Positions 45,060 to 56,376 are shown, counted from the stretch's first letter. The stretch is 64,000 bases of DNA from Pseudoips prasinana (GCA_951640165.1 OX621251.1:26126893-26190892), one strand, 5' to 3'. Made by a program: numbers and translations. The notes: generated by a model from the letters alone, not told the origin.

Positions 45060-45314
45060 ATAATAAATATCCCGGGACATTATTTACACACGGCCATCTG
45101 ATCCCAAACTGAGCAGAGCTTGTACTGAAACCAGATAACTGATATACTACATATACAATTTTTTTGTAAATATAGATTCTTATATAGATAATTACACCCA
45201 GACTCAGGGCAAACAGACATGTTCATGCACACAACTATCTGCCCTAGGTGGGAATCGAAACCACGACCTCCGGTGTGAAAAGCAAGCATTTGCCAACCAC
45301 GCCAACAGGCCCGT
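45060..45314 (-). mobile_element. tRNA-headed SINE, family B, copy 5
   Basis: Full length, with tail ATAATAATAAATATCC at the left and head gttggcaaatgcttgc-type inverse at the right. Confidence 0.85.
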
Positions 45315-45319
45315 CAATA

Positions 45320-46310
45320 ATGAATAATGAAAACCTTTCAAGGCTAAATTCTAAATGTCTCTCTTCCGCATTCGGCGGCGTCTCCCTTTAGCATCCAATT
45401 ACAAAATTGTAGAGAGTTCATATAACAGGTTAGGTTACTTGACTGCATTTCCCATTTTACCTGTCTGCACGACATTTTAAACATTTAATTAACTTTTCTT
45501 TTGCTCTAGTTGTTTTGTAAAAGGTCCAACCTTTTACATAGGAGTTACCAGGCAGGTGTAAATGTCGCATCGAAAAAGGATAGCTATCATTAAACACTGA
45601 GTGTAGCTCAGACAACATTCCTACTGCAAAATTAAATTGCGTTTACAATGCAAATAGTGGCGTAAAAACATTCATATTTACGATTGTAGTGCGGTAGGAG
45701 CATATTTCTCGCACATATAGCGATAATGGCGAAGAATATATTATTTTATAATGCATAAATATGTTTTAATGGCTTTGGATAGTCTGCGCAAAAACATATT
45801 TACTTTTTGTACCTTGGCAACATTAATTAAAGATGTAAACAAAAGAAAAGTTGTGCAGTAGACTTTTGATAAGTTTAGAATTATGAAAAATTATGACTGC
45901 AGAATAACTGCAGATGGTTTAACTCGTACAGACTCTATCGAAGTGCGCAAACTTCTCCCTTACTTTTCGTAGTAAGCCGATATTTCGTACTAATGATCAT
46001 TCCAACAAATATATACTAAAATTATCAAAATTAATGCAAATCTATTGCCAGACTTTTATATAGTTTACATTTTTCATTAATTTTTTATTAATTAGAAATT
46101 AATTCGTACAAATGTGCTTTGCACGCATTCAGCCCATCCAATGCCCTTAAAGGTGCGGTATATCCGAAGTAAAACTAGATCTTAAGACACCTGACTAAAA
46201 ACCTTAACACTAACTAGTCAGTTTTCTGTAAGTAATTGATTAGGTAAGGCATCTAGGTGCGTGGTAGGGTTAGTAGATGGGTTTTTTAATTTCTTTTTTT
46301 TTATATTTAT
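45320..46310. other. No recognised feature
   Basis: AT-rich with no coding frame or obvious repeat border. Confidence 0.5.
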
Positions 46311-46311
46311 A

Positions 46312-46446
46312 AAAAGACAACGCCCGCTCTAAGGATTCGGGACAATTATTTGTGGGTCACACAAATAGTTGTCCTGCACGAGAATTGACACAAGACAGGA
46401 AGCAGCGAGGCAACTGTCTTAACTGCTACGCCACACGTGCAGTCGC
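46312..46446 (-). mobile_element. tRNA-headed SINE, family A, copy 4
   Basis: acaacgcccgctctaaggat joins directly to gtgggtcacacaaatagttg, so the middle is deleted. The head ends ctacgccacacgtgcagtcg. Confidence 0.8.
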
Positions 46447-46522
46447 CCACCTAATTAAATTTTTAACGACTTCCCTGGCTATGTCAAGATGTTTTTTTCT
46501 TAGTTACATTTTATTCATAACA

Positions 46523-46695
46523 TACTAGCTGTGCCCCTCGGTTTTAAATTACAAATTATAGCCTATGTGTTAATCCAAGGTGTCAGCTAACTCCATACTA
46601 AATTTTATTAAAATAGCTCCAACCATTTAGACGTGAAGAAGTAACAAACATACACACTCACAGACTCACCAACTTTCGCCTTTATTATATTAGTT
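46523..46695 (-). mobile_element. Helitron-like element, minus strand
   Basis: actagctgtgcccctcggtt is the inverted 3' end, and catacacactcacagactca lies near the 5' side at 46650. Confidence 0.6.
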
Positions 46696-46850
46696 TGAAG
46701 TTGGTCCCGGCAACAGTCGTTAGAGGCCTCATGAGCGTTTTGAAGTTATTGAACTATTGAACCACTGACCATTCGAGAAATAAAGCAACAAGATGACAGC
46801 GATGATAAATGTAGAAAAAAAACTTGTGTGTACTTATGTACACGCGTTAG

Positions 46851-47178
46851 AAGTTATACTTCTTAATAACGGTTGGAATTTCTTTATTTCTCAAAGATTT
46901 ACAATCACTTCGAGGAGAAACAAGATACATAATTAAACTATAAATATTACATAATTGAAAATTTGAAAAGTTCTTAATATACAACTTGAACATAGTTATC
47001 AATTTTCATACCACCTGGAATTAACTTCATGCTGTTATTTTTACGATGCAAAAATTCACTGTCATACCACCTAGAACTAACTTCATGCTGTTAAATTTTT
47101 TGGTGTCGGTGTGCGCGCGCATCGTAAAAATTCACTCTCATCATTTTTCTCCATCGCGCCAAAAGAAGTATAACTTCA
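46851..47178 (-). mobile_element. MITE with gaagttatacttctt inverted repeats
   Basis: 15-base ends gaagttatacttctt (46851) and aagaagtataacttc (47164) are inverted. Inside, cataccacct.ga..taactt is present twice. The 47064-47178 part is repeated inverted at 48968-49090. Confidence 0.7.
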
Positions 47179-47179
47179 A

Positions 47180-47454
47180 AAACTGCTCTTTTTACCCACT
47201 TAAAACCAGAAAAGTGACATTACTCCAAGGAAACAAACAAATCGTCCAAATAATCAATGAGCTTACGATATGCATTGAGATTACGGGCGCCTGACGCCAA
47301 CCGGAACCACCGAGTCCCGGTTGAGTGCCTCTGCGGTACTTTCACTCTAATGTTTGCTTTACATCACTAATTTGTTTACAAGGCCTGAGAAAAACAAGTT
47401 TACTTACAGCATACTAAACCGCAATTTGGCGCTGATTTGAGCTTGGTTTCCACT
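47180..47454. other. No recognised gene
   Basis: 47285-47340 has GC-richer sequence (gcgcctgacgccaaccggaa) of unknown nature. Confidence 0.4.
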
Positions 47455-47645
47455 TCAGTAGAAGTGACGGACGCTGGGGCAGAAGGTAGCGTCCACGAAC
47501 CACGAGCAGCGTGGGCAGGTTGCCCACAAGACAGATGATGTTACACGATTTGCCAGATGCCACTGGATGCAGGTAGTACAAAACCGGCAATTGTCCAAAT
47601 CTTTGGGTGCCTTTGTCCAGCAGTGGATACCATTCTGAAAGACTG
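47455..47645 (+). mobile_element. RTE 3' end fragment
   Basis: gtgacggacgctggggcaga, agcgtgggcaggttgccca, then cctttgtccagcagtggata. Diverged copy of the 2177-2392 region. Confidence 0.7.
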
Positions 47646-47751
47646 ACGACTAATTTAGACTAGATTAATCTTAGACACAATAGTAAAACAATAGTGTCTG
47701 CCATATGTTCGTACTTCACCAGTTGATATGATACACAAATTAATGTAATAT

Positions 47752-47845
47752 ATAATACATTAATAATTATAGAAAACTATATAATACATTAATAATTATA
47801 GAAAACTACATAACTATATAATACATTAATAATTATATAAAACTA
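47752..47845 (+). repeat. Three tandem ~30-40-base AT units
   Basis: ataatacattaataattata is repeated three times, with agaaaact spacers. Confidence 0.85.
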
Positions 47846-47849
47846 CATG

Positions 47850-48550
47850 TCATCATTTTGATTTAAATAATTGTAACATTTTCACGCCACCATTTGCAAG
47901 GCAAACATGTCTGAACATAAAAACGTATACTATCCTACATGCAATGCACCACAGTTTGTAATCACATGTTACTGAAAATAAATGTTTCTGTTCAGTAGAT
48001 AACCTATGTACCTGTTAATGTCCGTAATTAGCTACAAGCCAAATTAGGATTTTCTGTTAGTTCAAAATCATAAATGTGTATCCATGAAATTGAGAAAAGG
48101 GTCAAAAATTTCGAGATCAAAGATATTATATGGAAAATGTTATATCTATATGTAGGTCATATAGATATAACATTTTCCATATAACGTCTTTAGGTATTAT
48201 ACGGTTTACGAATCTGTTTCTCAATTTCAATTTATACAAACAATAACAAGTTTTACATTGTGTCAGAATATTATAAACCTAGTTACATATTATGTCTGTT
48301 TTATTGTATGAGTTAGAGGTATAGTTAAATTTAAATAACAGTCAAAGAAATAATTAGTCAATCTTCTAAATGCTAATATCGGTAACAGTGTAAATTTCAA
48401 GATTATTTAACAATTAATTGAGAGTCAAAATATCATTACATGGAAATGTCAAAATACAATGTAAAAGTGTATTGAACAAGAACTTTTTGAGTTTGTTTGA
48501 AAGACCTTGGTATAGACTAAGCTCTTAATCTATTTTAACATTTAATTAAA
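47850..48550. other. AT-rich DNA with one strong hairpin
   Basis: No gene on the plus strand. It may hold the 3' UTR of the minus-strand candidate at 48554; a minus-strand AATAAA-like signal lies near 48300. Confidence 0.4.
48126..48184. repeat. Perfect 27-base-arm hairpin
   Basis: Arms 48126-48152 and 48158-48184 around loop taggt. Confidence 0.9.
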
Positions 48551-48553
48551 TAT

Positions 48554-48751
48554 TTAAATCGATTGATGGTAGGCACAATTTTTGACAATATCAAGATGAG
48601 GCACATTTTTTGATGGTAGATCCTTCCTCCTTAATCCCTCTCTCATCAGCTTTTCTTCTTCCGTCTCATATTCATTAATTAAAGATATGTTTGTATCAAG
48701 TTTAAGGCCAATTGCTTTTAGTAAATAAGTAGGTAACTGGTACTGCATACT
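48554..48751 (-). CDS. Candidate terminal exon or small protein gene
   Basis: The minus strand carries an open frame ending in TAA at 48554-48556, with a polar, charged protein-like composition (NEYETEEEKLMREGLRRKD, then LPSKNVPHLDIVKNC). An internal ATG would give 64 residues (MQYQLPTYLL...). Alternatively an acceptor after ctagttttttac and TTAG or GCAG at about 48745-48760 would make it the last exon of a longer gene whose other exons lie at higher coordinates. I do not recognise the family and found no upstream exon. It is not part of any repeat seen here. Chance cannot be excluded. Confidence 0.3.
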   Translation of the reverse strand, partial: SMQYQLPTYLLKAIGLKLDTNISLINEYETEEEKLMREGLRRKDLPSKNVPHLDIVKNCAYHQSI

Positions 48752-48967
48752 GCAACTAACCAAGTTCGCATGTAAAAAACTAGTTAGTGATTGGCTCTTA
48801 CGACTAAATTATATAGAAACCGAAAAAATCATAACTAATAACTAACTTGCACATGGCTTCACCTATACATGCACACATATATATGTCAACACAGGGTATC
48901 CAAGTGCGGGTTCCAGTGTCATCTTAAATAATATGTAAGTGCTACCATATATGCAACATTTTTTTGA

Positions 48968-49095
48968 AGTTATACTTCTTTTGGCGCGATGGAAAAAAAT
49001 GATGAGAGTGAATTTTTACGATGCGCGCGCACACCGACACCAAAAAATTTAACAGCATGAAGTTAGTTCTAGGTGGTATGAGAGTGAATTTTTAC
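48968..49095 (+). mobile_element. gaagttatacttctt MITE, second copy, opposite orientation
   Basis: gaagttatacttcttttggc, gcgatgg, gcgcgcgcacaccgacacca and aacagcatgaagttagttct mirror 47064-47178 almost base for base. The far end is replaced by a TACGTAA repeat. Confidence 0.8.
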
Positions 49096-49168
49096 GTAAA
49101 AATTACGTAATTTTTACGTAAATATTACGTAAATTTTGCGTAATTTTTACGTAAATATTACGTAAAAA
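49091..49168. repeat. ttttacgtaa tandem repeat
   Basis: About eight tacgtaa boxes spaced by A/T runs, largely self-complementary. It grows out of the MITE phrase gaatttttacg. Confidence 0.85.
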
Positions 49169-49204
49169 TGTTTACTAAGAACAACTAATTTATGTTACCC
49201 AAAT

Positions 49205-49350
49205 AATTGTCCACCAGTGAAATGGTTTAAAGGTCCACCCATACCATCCCGTGGGTGTCGCGTAAAAGGCGACTAAGGAATACAGTGAGAGGCCTATGTC
49301 CAGTAGTGTCCAATATCAGGCTGACGGTGGACGGGTTTCGGTTATGATGT
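49205..49350 (+). mobile_element. RTE-type 3' tail, second subfamily
   Basis: cgtaaaaggcgactaaggaa, gaggcctatgtccagtagtg and tccaatatcaggctgacggt are the plus-strand form of 34225-34520. Confidence 0.6.
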
Positions 49351-49356
49351 TATTTT

Positions 49357-49583
49357 TAGGGTTCCATACCCAAAGGGTAAAACGGGACCCTGTTACTAAT
49401 ACTTCACTGTCTTTCCGCCTGTCCGTCTGTCACCAGGCTGTATCTCATGAACCGAGATAGTTAGACTGTTGAAATTTTCACAGATGATGTATTTCTGTTG
49501 CCGCTATAACAACAAATCCTAAAAAACAAAAATAATGGTGCTGAACCCTTCGAGCGCGAGTCCGTCTCGCACTTGGTCGGTTA
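49357..49583 (+). repeat. Dispersed repeat, GGGTTCCGTA family
   Basis: agggttccatacccaaaggg to gcgagtccgtctcgcacttg. A shorter, diverged copy. Confidence 0.7.
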
Positions 49584-49843
49584 TTTTTAAATAAACGGCT
49601 TAAAATAAAAATATAATATACCTGCCATTATTCCTGTAGCTGGGTAAGAACAAGTTTGTCAAACCAGACAAGTACTTACAAATAAACTTCCTGCTCTCAT
49701 ATCGCTTTTACAAAATAACTACAAATAGTTGAGCGACTAATTAAGCCAATTATAAGGTATGTTATTAAGTATATCAAAATAAGCTGAAAATACTTTTACA
49801 GGTCACTTGAAGGAGACCTTATGGTATTGAGAGTAATAACTCC

Positions 49844-50033
49844 AGTGCCTCTAGCACGAGTTCCTGCAGTTTACTTACTCGATCACACGTACAGTTTCGT
49901 CCCATACATTGAGCACCAGAGTTTTAGTTCTTAATAGTTTCCGCGAGAGGCGCTGGTGCTCAATGTATGGGGCGAAACTTTACGTGTGATCGAGTAAGTA
50001 AACTGCAGGAACTCATGCTAGAGGCTCAGCACT
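49844..50033. mobile_element. 190-bp MITE with ~75-base arms
   Basis: agttcctgcagtttacttac, tcgatcacacgta and cccatacattgagcaccag occur in both directions with few mismatches. The spacer is about 35 bases. Confidence 0.85.
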
Positions 50034-50061
50034 CCGAAAGTTTCTTAATAAATGCTAAAAC

Positions 50062-50246
50062 AAGACAGCCGCCTTGCAATTCCGTGTCCCGGGTTCGATT
50101 CCTATACAGCACAGCAATTTGTGCGAACCATAAATAGTTGTTCTCCATGAGTCGGGATGTACTTTGTGTCCGTCTATAACATGTTTGCAAAGTAACCAGC
50201 GACACGGAATAATTGAGCCGGTGCGGGCGTTGTATTTAAAAAAAGC
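50062..50246 (+). mobile_element. tRNA-headed SINE, family A, copy 5
   Basis: caagacagccgccttgcaat, cccgggttcgattcctatac and ggtgcgggcgttgta. The A-box end is missing. Confidence 0.8.
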
Positions 50247-50249
50247 CAT

Positions 50250-50640
50250 ATAAAATTGTTTGTGCCTTTAAGATATACCAATAAATCATTATTTACAAAA
50301 TAAACCAATAAATCATTATTTTTACCTCAAATTTTTGCACTTTTTTTAACTCAAAGTTTACTGGGATACCTTTTGCACCTTAACGATTATGCTTTAGCTC
50401 ACTATTATCAAATCAATAACAAAAATGAGTACTTATTACTTTTTAATTCTCAATTACTGATCCTAATATAAAGACTTTTGATCGATCCTCATATAAAGAC
50501 CTTTTCATTATAAACATAATAATGCGTTCGTTACAACAATATTGTATCTAAAATATTCGGCTTGAATACATAATAAAGATACATGATCAATTTTCATAAA
50601 ACAATTGTTATTTTTTATTTATCTTTGGAGATGTTAAAAT
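50250..50640. other. No recognised feature
   Basis: Contains two short duplications: accaataaatcattattt (50277/50308) and agaccttttcatt-type ataaagac (50470/50493). Confidence 0.5.
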
Positions 50641-50644
50641 TCGT

Positions 50645-51015
50645 ACCGTCTACACAGGGTACACGGATCCTTTGTGGGGCTAGGTGTACGCTTTTATAAT
50701 AAAATACCCATCGACTTGCTTAACTTGCCATATGACAAATTTAAATTGACTATCAAACATACATATTTTAACAAAAAAGGCTTACTACTCCATTAATGAT
50801 TAATTGAATGATAACGACGACGCTTGGTGTTTACCAAGCCGAATATAACAAATTATAATATTGACATTTTGTAACATTTAATATTAATATTATCTAATTC
50901 TTACCATAGACACGATAAGAAGAAGTATAGTAAATTTTATTTTTTTGCATTTGTGATATTGTGAATATATATTATGTTATCTACCTACCTATCTTCTATT
51001 TTAAGTTTTAATTTA
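50645..51015 (+). pseudogene. Non-LTR retrotransposon C-terminal fragment
   Basis: Reads FYNKIPIDLLNLPYDKFK and then KKGLL, the standard C-terminal tail, before a 3' UTR. Upstream domains are absent. Confidence 0.55.
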
Positions 51016-51030
51016 TTTTCTGTATTGTGT

Positions 51031-51340
51031 ACCCCGCGGTTTTACCCGCGTTAAATTTTATATATTATCATAGCTCCTCCCCCGTAGGTGATAGCGTGAT
51101 AATATGTAGCCTATATGTTGACCCGACCTCTTAGTAATATTCATGAAAAATTTGAAGTAAGTCCATGCAGTACTTGTTGAGTTTAGCCCGGACATACATA
51201 CAGACACAGAGACAAAAATTCTAAAAGTTATATTTTTGGCTTAGATATCTATTGTAGATCACGCCCAAAGTATCCTTTTTAAAAATATTAAATGTACAGT
51301 TTTGACTTTCCTACGATTTTATTATATGTATAGATAATTT
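51031..51340 (-). mobile_element. Helitron-like element, minus strand, complete
   Basis: The inverted 3' end accccgcggttttacccgcg lies at the left and the 5' side ttatatgtatagat at the right. The inner tagcccggacatacatacag matches the inverse of 63900-64000. Confidence 0.65.
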
Positions 51341-52350
51341 TAATTATTGACGTGCATAAGTGTACCATGTGTTCCTAAGTGCAATAAATATTTCTGATTC
51401 TGATTAAGGCTACTGTATTCCGTTCAACTGTCAAGCGTTTAGTACTTATATATATATATAGTTATGTTACATCGAATACCTACCTATAATAAATAAGCAA
51501 TGTCTTTGAACACGCGATCTTATCGAAGCACATGTACTTATTCTATCTATTAGAAGAAGAAATGCAATTAATCGTTATTGCAAATAAAAAATACTATTAC
51601 AAATAGGGAAAATAAGATTACAATGCAATTCGCGGCCTTAAAGCTAACAGGAATTACTTCCTGGCTATAAATTTTTTTTATTTTTAGACATTATTTATTA
51701 TGTTAAGTTTAATACCAAGTATTCGTTTAAAAACTGAGCTATGCGACCAACCTTATGATATATGGAAAATTTAGAAAGACGTATAGCAAAAAATAATTAT
51801 GTACCTAGGTTTTTAGTTTTATCGGGGTTTTATCCACAAGAAGTACTGAGTCCTCGGTTTTGCAACTTTTGAATTACATCCGTAATTTGGCATTTTTAAG
51901 TCTGATAAGTTTTTTACACACAAAGCACAAACTACAGAATTATTGATTCTAATAAATGGTAAAATTACCTCAATAATTACAGTCATGACAATTTAAGTAT
52001 CCCGCCGCGTATACCTACGTCTTAATGCTCCGCGGAGTTAACCAAAGAGTATATAACACATAATGTTACTGCTTAAGCGGAGCTCATAAGTATGGATGCG
52101 TCTAATAAAATCGAAAAGGCTTACTAAATAATATCATTTGCGAACTACTTTGACTTTTTATTTTTAAATTATACTTTTATTCAATCCTAATACTTTTCAT
52201 TATCCTTTTCTATTAGGTAACATTTTGTTACTGAAAAATTTACCCAATTTCGATTTTATTGTATGTTAGCTGTCCACTTCTGATTATTATATTATAACTT
52301 GTTTTGTCTTTGTAATGAAATGAAATGATATAATGAAATTTATTCAGCAC
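51341..52350. other. No recognised feature
   Basis: AT-rich with no protein motif. Confidence 0.5.
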
Positions 52351-52359
52351 TCGGGTATT

Positions 52360-52505
52360 AACATACACTTTACTTTTCAAGCTCAGAATGCAGTACATAA
52401 ACATAGTCGAATACAGTATAAAAATTACAAAAAAAAAATTAGTCCGTCCGTGCGGTCTGCTTTATCACATATATTTTCTTAAATCCTAAAATAAATAACA
52501 AGTTA
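52360..52505 (+). repeat. Dispersed repeat segment, attagtccgtcc type
   Basis: gcactcgggtattaacatac then tagtccgtccgtgcggtctg. The second part also starts the repeat at 12786. It is apparently split from 52800 by the unit at 52506-52765. Confidence 0.55.
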
Positions 52506-52765
52506 CTTGCTTGCTTATCGTATGGGTAGTGGTAACCCTAGTGTCAGAGTTGTTCAAGCCGCCCAGTAGGCCTCCGACATGGCTTAACGACTGTTGTCTA
52601 ATGACTACAACCGGGACCGACAGCTTAACGTGCCCTCCGAAGCACGGAGACGCTCAGAAATTAAACCACTATGGCGGTCACCCATCTATGGACTGACCGC
52701 GAGCCTAGTTGCTTTCCCTCGCCGATCGCTTACAGACCGGTGAGAGCATCTAGCTATGAGCGCCT
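52506..52765 (+). repeat. Dispersed repeat, cctccgaagcacggagac family, copy 2
   Basis: tcgtatgggtagtggtaacc to gatcgcttacagaccggtga. It is the better-preserved copy. Confidence 0.75.
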
Positions 52766-52799
52766 CTAACAAGTTACTAATCTATTATTTTGAAATTTA

Positions 52800-53105
52800 G
52801 TTGTACAATATTAAAATTAAAGAATTGAAGGCAATGAGCATTTGGCTAGCGCAGAAGGCTCTTAACTAGTAGCTTAAATTAAACGACTAATACCCGAGGC
52901 CACCCTTTTGGGCCACAGCTCAGGGGGCCGCTGAAGCAAAAGGACAGAATTCTAAGAGAGGGTGTGATCAGTTGCATGGGATCATCGATGACGCGTTAAG
53001 GGGCCAAAGCGATCCTCGCCGCTCAGGAGCCTACCCTAGCTAACCTGCGGCTTTCTTTAGCTACCTAGGTGGACGACCCGGAGAAGAAAGCCACAAAGAA
53101 ACTCC
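52800..53105 (+). repeat. Dispersed repeat, gcgcagaagg family, copy 2
   Basis: ttggctagcgcagaaggctc, ggacagaattctaagagagg, gatcctcgccgctcaggagc. Matches 28640-28895. Confidence 0.65.
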
Positions 53106-53975
53106 GGGATTGCTTTTTTCGTCTTCTTTTGCTTTTTGTTTTCGTTTTTTTTTATATCATATATTTTCTTACATTGTGATGGGCGTTATGTAGGCTAATG
53201 CACGCACAGAACCGTTGTCAACTAATGAATCAAAAAATTGTGAGATAATAAACAATAACATTAAATTTCACTCAAGCAATTAGAATAACCTCTTGCTAGA
53301 TGAGGAAACGGTGGGTACATCCGCATACATTTACAAAATTAACAAGTCACACAAAGTCTACCAGAGGCGACGACTGTATGTAAAAATAAAATATTATGAG
53401 TACCCCAACAGCAGTTCGACCAGTTATTATGCGTTGTGTATTTAATTTATTATGTTTTTTAATACCTATACAGGAATTATAGGTATGTATGGCGTCAAGC
53501 TCTAACTAAAATACCAGCGCTACAGCAATTCTTGCTGTGGCTAATGCTGAACTTGCCCCCATTTACGGTATACCGCAACGTGTTTTGTTCTCAAGCACCT
53601 ACTATAATTGGTATTGTTGTATATTATGAATAAAAGCATTTCTTTGTTTTCTTTTTTGCAAATCAAACATGAATAATAATTTATTCATATACCATTTAAC
53701 TAGACTACCTGTATTCTGTTATAAAGTACTCCAGTAATCTACGAGTTAATAATAATAAAACATGTCATCTATGTACATGTTTGTAATAAACGACAACCTA
53801 TCCCCACTTTGAGATGACTTATGTAACACATCCCAGATATAGCGGCGACTACAAGGTCTCTATTATATAGCTTGCCTGGTGTCACTTAATAACTTGGTTA
53901 AAATCTGATCATTATCTAAGCATGCGGTGTCTATCCGTAATTTATCGAACAATTAGTTTTATTATAAATACAAAT
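53106..53975. other. No recognised gene
   Basis: A T-rich start (53110-53170) and AT-rich remainder. 53510-53640 ends with tgaataaaagcatttctttg, like the tail at 62120, and may be a retrotransposon 3' scrap. Confidence 0.45.
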
Positions 53976-53977
53976 AT

Positions 53978-54228
53978 TAAATAAATATCTAGGGACAACT
54001 AACACACTGCCATCTGATCGCAATCTAGGCAAAACTTATACTATGGGCAAGCAGATAACTGATAAATATACTTATACATATACTTCTAAATAAATACAGA
54101 TTGTAGATAAATCACATCCAGACACTAAATCGTGTTCATCGCACAAAGATTTTTCCCGGGTGGGAATCGAACCCTCGCCTTCTGGCTTAGCAGTCCGGGG
54201 CACTAATCAGTAGGCCAGTTACAATTAT
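53978..54228 (-). mobile_element. tRNA-headed SINE, diverged B/C type
   Basis: cccgggtgggaatcgaaccc is the inverted B-box, and ccatctgatcgcaatctagg the shared body. Confidence 0.75.
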
Positions 54229-54500
54229 AATATATAAGTATACAATTAAACTTGCTATGAATGTCCAAAACAGTACTTTAAAAAAGATTGACTTATCAAC
54301 GATTTTTTAATGTATAATTAACATTTGAGTGTTCCTCATTACGTTAATATCTACATTAAGTTACTGTAATTATTAATATCTACGAGTACTAAGGTACTGC
54401 TTCACACTGTACACTGGTGAACGAATGGTAATAGTGGGAGAGTGTACCGAAATTTTAAAAAGTGATGTGTAGTCTTTTTTTTTAAGAATTATTGGTAAGA
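54229..54500. other. No recognised feature
   Basis: AT-rich. Confidence 0.5.
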
Positions 54501-54504
54501 TGGG

Positions 54505-54765
54505 GGGACTGGTCCCTCCCTCTTACCCACCACTGCAACTCCTATAAGCCAGGATCAACAGTTTCACACAATGAAATGACACTGAGCGGTGAGGCTCAGG
54601 CATTTCCCGAGGGATCGCTTTGACTGTCTCGGATCTCGCAATGAATTTAATCAGAAAAAAAAGGAGTTAGAAAATGAGTTCCACTTCCCTCCAAAACAAA
54701 GCGGGAGACAGAGTTATGTAAAGAGGCTATAGCCTCATAAAACGAGAGAATTGCAACTAGATATG
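54505..54765 (+). repeat. Dispersed repeat, ccctccctctt family, plus strand
   Basis: actggtccctccctcttacc, gccaggatcaacagtttcac, gcgggagacagagttatgta, gaggctatagcctcataaaa. This is the intact form used for comparison with 23182-23350. Confidence 0.8.
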
Positions 54766-54874
54766 TAGTCTCTTAAATTTTTGCTATCGTAATTAATATT
54801 TGCCCCTGTTCGGATGAAGTATCCTATTATCCTAAAAAGTAGTAAAAAAATATTCTTTGGCGTTTGGTATTTCT

Positions 54875-55100
54875 ATTTCATTGGCGTGGTTGGCAAATGC
54901 TTGCTTTTCACGGCGGACGACGTCGTGGGTACGATTCCCACCCAAGACAGATATTTGTCTGCATGAACATGACTGTCTGTTTGTCCTATGTATTTACAAA
55001 AGAAAAGTAGTATATGTAGTTTATCAGTTATCTGGTTTCCATAGTACAAGTTTGGGATCAGATGGCCGTGTGTAAATAATGTCCTAGGATATGATTATTA
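54875..55100 (+). mobile_element. tRNA-headed SINE, family B, copy 6
   Basis: cattggcgtggttggcaaat and gtgggtacgattcccac, ending ggccgtgtgtaaataatgtc. Confidence 0.85.
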
Positions 55101-55104
55101 TAGA

Positions 55105-55590
55105 TGTGCGTCAACAACCAAAATGACGTGTATATACATACATATCAGTATACCTATTTATCTAGCAATCTTGTCTTAATGACAGTTAATCGCCGTATCT
55201 TTGGTTTAGTCACGTTTTTATAAGTGGATATAGGATTACAGTATCAGGTTCTTTGCAAACGAAATTAAAACATCTTAGCGAGTTGGTGCGTCGAATGAAA
55301 TACTAGATTATTCTAGTCAGCTAATTATTCTGGAAAAATAAAGTAGTAAGAAAAATACCGTAGGAATTGTCGGTATTAAATTATAATTAATATTTTCAGT
55401 AAAAAATCAAGTTTGTAAAATAAAACACCGGAATCAAAACCGACAAAAAATATACCTACATTAGTATAATTACGAACAGTCGTTTTTTATTTTTGTTGCA
55501 CTCACTTAAAATTGTTAAATTGGATTTATTATCTTGCTGTATGGCTGACGGTATAAAATATCGCCAACCCATCTCTACACAAATGAAAAC
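55105..55590. other. No recognised feature
   Basis: AT-rich. Confidence 0.5.
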
Positions 55591-55599
55591 TTTTTTTTT

Positions 55600-55770
55600 G
55601 TGAAGACTACACCCGCGTTAGGGAATCTAATCCCTGTGTCGCGGTGTACTTTATAAAATACAATACATGTATTGTATAAAGTACACACGGACTTTATACA
55701 ATACATGTATTGTATTGTATAAAGTACACCGCGACATGGATTACATTCCCTAATGCGGGTGTAGCCTTTT
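55600..55770. repeat. SINE family A tail folded back on itself
   Basis: actacacccgcgttagggaa with ctgtgtcgcggtgtacttta is followed by an inner palindrome (tacaatacatgtattgta). It is then followed by the inverse tacaccgcgacatggattac and ccctaatgcgggtgtagcc. Confidence 0.8.
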
Positions 55771-55918
55771 AAAAAAAAAAAGTTCAGTTCAGTTCAGTAC
55801 ACAATACAAATACTACTCTTTATTGTACACCAAGATTTACATATAAAGTATACAGTTGTAATAAATCTAGTACAATGGGCGGTGTTACCGCTAACTGCGA
55901 TCTCTTCCAGACAACCTT

Positions 55919-56062
55919 TATAAACATATAATAGACGGACACAAATTACATCCAGACTCAGAACAACTATTTATGGGTCACACAAATAGTTGTCCGGCGC
56001 GGGACTCGAACCCGCGACACGAAGCGGCGAGGCGACTGTCTTAGCTGCTGCGACACACCAGT
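55919..56062 (-). mobile_element. tRNA-headed SINE, family A, copy 6
   Basis: aacatataatagacggacac to ggcgcgggactcgaacccgc and ctgtcttagctgctgcgaca. Head and B-box are well preserved. Confidence 0.85.
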
Positions 56063-56214
56063 AATGCAATCCAAATATGAAAACTTTAAATTATAGCATT
56101 ATTTAACGCTACTCAGGGTTCAGATGTGGGCTTAATATAGCTAAAGCAGGCTCTACAGAATAACATATCAGTAGGTACAGACGCTTTGTGGACGCGTTGG
56201 TGATCGCAGTATGT

Positions 56215-56376
56215 TAGTCTTATTACAGATGCCAGCACATCAAGCAACACCAATCTGTCAAATTTCCCCAATTGAAAGTGAACCTTACGATTATGTGATA
56301 AAGTTGAAAATCTATAAAAAAAATGACAGATTGGGGTAGCTGGATGTGCTGATATCTGTAATAAGACTATTATGCT
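56215..56376. mobile_element. GCCAGCACATC MITE, copy 3 (longest ends)
   Basis: The inverted ends extend outward to tagtcttattacagatgcca / ctgtaataagacta, which are lost or replaced in copies 1 and 2. Confidence 0.85.

Noticed and set aside
47046..47294. Plus-strand 82-codon open frame
   Set aside because: It lies across the MITE at 46851-47178 and carries no recognisable motif.
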